Made by a program: the position numbers and the translations under genes. 6,233 nucleotides of DNA from Bdellovibrio sp. (lineage in GTDB: Bacteria > Bdellovibrionota > Bdellovibrionia > Bdellovibrionales > Bdellovibrionaceae), in the NCBI GenBank assembly GCA_003176075.1, contig PSRN01000120.1, positions 1 to 6,233 of the forward strand, in the 5' to 3' direction. A model generated the notes under the pieces. The model was not told the origin of the DNA. It saw nothing but the letters and a program-made list of their open reading frames with translations, and did not search any database. This document shows, one piece after another, positions 4,465-6,233 of this stretch (positions are counted from its first letter, which is position 1; the number at the start of each line of letters is the position of its first letter).

Positions 4465-6102
4465 ATGAGCAATTTTAATTTCTTCTCCAATGACCTGAAC
4501 TCACTCCAATTTTTAAGTCCTGCTGGGCTGAGCCTTCTGTTCTTGGCCTTGGTCCTGGGAGCCTTGCCGGCATTTTTGACGGACCGTCTGGTTCGCCGCA
4601 GCCGGCTCAAAGCCGCGCAACTGGCGGCGCAAGAAATTCTGGATCAGACCCGTGAAGAGGTTGAACTCCAGGAACTTGAGCGCAAAGAACGAACCCAGGA
4701 AATCGAAGATGAAGTGCGGCGACGGGTGGAAGGGGAAATGCTCGCCATCGAAGAACGGATCGAAGACCTTGAAAGTTTGATCGAAGAAAGAAGACAAAAG
4801 ATGGATCAGCGCGTTCATCAAGAGAAATCGCGGTTGGGGCAAGAGGAGCGCGAAGTCAATCTGTATGGGGACAAAGTCAAGGTTCTGGAAAATCGTTTCG
4901 CGCAAAGGAAGTCACGGAATGAGTCGGCGGTGAAAGAAATCGTCGACCGTCTGTGCAAAAAACTCGAGCAGGGTAAAGAAGCCTATGTCGAGAAACTGGG
5001 CCAGCAAATGATTGAGGAAACCGAACTCGGCGCCTCGCGCCTTTTGTCCTCGATTGAAGAGGAGACGCAAGAATACGTCGAAGACTATGCGAAGCTGGTC
5101 TTGGACCGCGCGCTGTCGCGCTTTCACCGCCCCTACTGCCCCGAACGAGGAATACCACCCGTCTATTTTGCAAACGCCGAGCAAAGGAAATTTCTGGTTG
5201 ATGCCAACGGACACAATCTGCAAACCTTGGCGGAATGCACGGGATGTGATGTGATTGTTGATGAGACGATGGATTTGGTTGGCGTCGCCGGCTTCGATCC
5301 GGTCCGGCGTGAGCTGACCCGGCGGGTTCTTGAACGCTGCCTCAAAGAACGAAAACCCATCAAGCCGGAGTTCATCCGCCGTACATGTGAAAATATCAAA
5401 CGCGAACTTTTTTCGTTGATTCGCATCGATGGCGACAGTTTGGCGAAAGAACTTCGTCTCGAAGGCCTTCATCCCGAGGTCCGGCAAATGATGGGAAGCC
5501 TTCGTTATCGTTATTCGTTCACCCAAAACCAATACTTTCACTGCGGCGAAGTCGGTTGGCTTTGTGGTCTGCTGGCACAGGAGCTGGGCACGGTGGATTT
5601 TAAGAAAGCACGGCGATCGGGCATGCTCCATGACTTGGGCAAATCGATGGACCACGAACTGGAGGGCGGCCACGCCGTTATTGGCGCCAACTTTATCCAG
5701 GCCCGCGGTGAAGCTCCCGATATTGTCCACGCCGTGCGCGCCCACCACTATGATGAGGCGCCCTCGACCGATATGGCGTTTCTTGTTATTGCCGCTGACG
5801 CCATTTCAGGAGCTCGTCCCGGGGCGCGCCGCTCGACCATGGAATCCTACAACCAAAAAGTGACGGAACTGGAAACCATAGCCAAGAGTTTTGAAGGGGT
5901 CACCGACTGCATTATCTTAAATGGCGGGCGGGAATGCCGGGTGGTCGTTAACAGCCGACTGGTCGACGATTTGAAGGCTCTCACCTTGACCCGCAAAATC
6001 GCCGACCGCATTCAAGAGGAGTGCAATTATCCCGGCCAAATCAAGGTCGTCGTGGTGCGCGAGACGGTGGTGGCGGAAATGACCAAGAGCGGAATGGGTT
6101 AA
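4465..6102 (+). CDS. rny: Ribonuclease Y
   Basis: RNase Y is a membrane-anchored endoribonuclease that starts mRNA decay. The 545-residue protein shows the full order. A transmembrane segment lies at about 18-40. A long charged coiled coil spans about 45-200, rich in E, R, K and Q. A KH-like region lies at about 240-310, ending with the family signature GFDPVRREL. An HD metal-dependent phosphohydrolase domain follows: H359, H389-D390 in MLHDLGKSMDHE, H427-H428 in AHHYDE, and D445 in AADAISGARPGARR. The C-terminal segment (SFEGV, GGRECRVVV, YPGQIKVVVVRE) is typical. Length is slightly above the usual 520, partly from 16 residues before the membrane segment. The KH GxxG loop, GREG in well-known homologues, is DANG here (246-249), so RNA binding by this domain may be altered. 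The ribosome binding site is weak (AAGAGA just before the ATG). It is divergent from the PilZ gene. Confidence 0.93.
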   Translation: MSNFNFFSNDLNSLQFLSPAGLSLLFLALVLGALPAFLTDRLVRRSRLKAAQLAAQEILDQTREEVELQELERKERTQEIEDEVRRRVEGEMLAIEERIEDLESLIEERRQKMDQRVHQEKSRLGQEEREVNLYGDKVKVLENRFAQRKSRNESAVKEIVDRLCKKLEQGKEAYVEKLGQQMIEETELGASRLLSSIEEETQEYVEDYAKLVLDRALSRFHRPYCPERGIPPVYFANAEQRKFLVDANGHNLQTLAECTGCDVIVDETMDLVGVAGFDPVRRELTRRVLERCLKERKPIKPEFIRRTCENIKRELFSLIRIDGDSLAKELRLEGLHPEVRQMMGSLRYRYSFTQNQYFHCGEVGWLCGLLAQELGTVDFKKARRSGMLHDLGKSMDHELEGGHAVIGANFIQARGEAPDIVHAVRAHHYDEAPSTDMAFLVIAADAISGARPGARRSTMESYNQKVTELETIAKSFEGVTDCIILNGGRECRVVVNSRLVDDLKALTLTRKIADRIQEECNYPGQIKVVVVRETVVAEMTKSGMG

Positions 6103-6124
6103 GGGGGCTCTCTGAGACTTCGGC

Positions 6125-6217
6125 TTTCCGCCAAGCTGGCGGATGGCGGAAAAATGGCGGAAAGGGGCTATTGGGCTTTATCCGCCAACTTGACAGTGGC
6201 GGATAAGTGGCGGATAA
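6125..6217. repeat. Cluster of TGGCGGA direct and inverted repeats
   Basis: Five direct copies of TGGCGGA begin at 6137, 6144, 6155, 6197 and 6208. Inverted copies (TCCGCCA) lie at 6127-6133 and 6181-6187. Two pairs are spaced 11 bp, about one helical turn. Perfect 10-bp inverted arms, TTATCCGCCA at 6178-6187 and TGGCGGATAA at 6197-6206, flank the promoter -35 box. The arrangement looks like an operator array for an autoregulated or cooperative repressor. MraZ, which recognises short TGG-type direct repeats in its own promoter, is one speculative candidate. Confidence 0.6.
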
Positions 6218-6218
6218 T
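6190..6218 (+). promoter_or_regulatory. Strong sigma-70 type promoter at the right edge
   Basis: TTGACA at 6190-6195, a 17-bp spacer, and GATAAT at 6213-6218 give a -35 identical to consensus and a -10 with five of six matches. The -35 sits mostly in the loop of a 10-bp inverted repeat, and the last direct repeat overlaps the -10, so binding there would block polymerase. The promoter points out of the window to a downstream gene that cannot be seen. Confidence 0.7.
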
Positions 6219-6233
6219 GAGCCATGGACTCCA

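Noticed and set aside
4912..5748. Minus-strand open frame of 278 codons inside rny
   Set aside because: The plus strand encodes the conserved RNase Y KH and HD regions throughout; the antisense frame is a by-product of codon bias.

Overview
This 6.2 kb stretch is chromosomal DNA of a GC-moderate Gram-negative bacterium. Two genes encode exported proteins, one of them from a LolA-like family tied to the outer membrane. They sit beside a proteobacterial-type lycopene beta-cyclase, a PilZ protein and an RNase Y. RNase Y together with CrtY and PilZ in a diderm would fit the Bdellovibrionota or a neighbouring former-deltaproteobacterial lineage. That placement is an inference from gene content, not something the sequence proves.

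Layout. Positions 1-1129 (minus strand) hold the 5' 376 codons of a secreted protein of unknown function that runs off the left edge. A 280 bp divergent intergenic region follows, with a GC hairpin, a 13 bp palindrome, a perfect TATAAT box and several copies of a hairpin repeat. Next, on the plus strand, come a LolA-like outer-membrane lipoprotein-sorting family gene (1410-2222) and crtY (2326-3609), probably co-transcribed. A PilZ-domain gene on the minus strand (3572-4195, possibly starting as far upstream as 4303) converges on crtY and overlaps its 3' end by 38 bp. An RNase Y gene (4465-6102, plus) is followed by a compact regulatory region at the right edge. That region has a near-consensus sigma-70 promoter embedded in a cluster of TGGCGGA repeats and must drive a gene beyond the window.

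The most striking signal is a dispersed family of short GC-rich hairpin repeats. The basic unit is about 27 bp: a 5' arm ACCCGTGGCGGC, a three-base loop, and a 3' arm GCCGCCCACGCT. At least ten full, partial or variant copies lie in the window. Some are intergenic, but others sit inside reading frames: in-frame tandem copies in crtY, an in-frame head-to-head inverted pair in the PilZ gene, and an in-frame tandem variant in the first gene. Each intragenic insertion is a multiple of three, free of stops, and lies where the host protein should have a loop. Two neighbouring intergenic copies show a compensatory base-pair change, which supports selection on the hairpin. The behaviour resembles the palindromic elements of Rickettsia that insert into protein genes, but the sequence here is different.

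Functionally, crtY makes cyclic carotenoids, and the LolA-like protein beside it could handle lipid or lipoprotein traffic in the envelope. PilZ and RNase Y are regulatory or RNA-decay functions with no evident pathway link to them.
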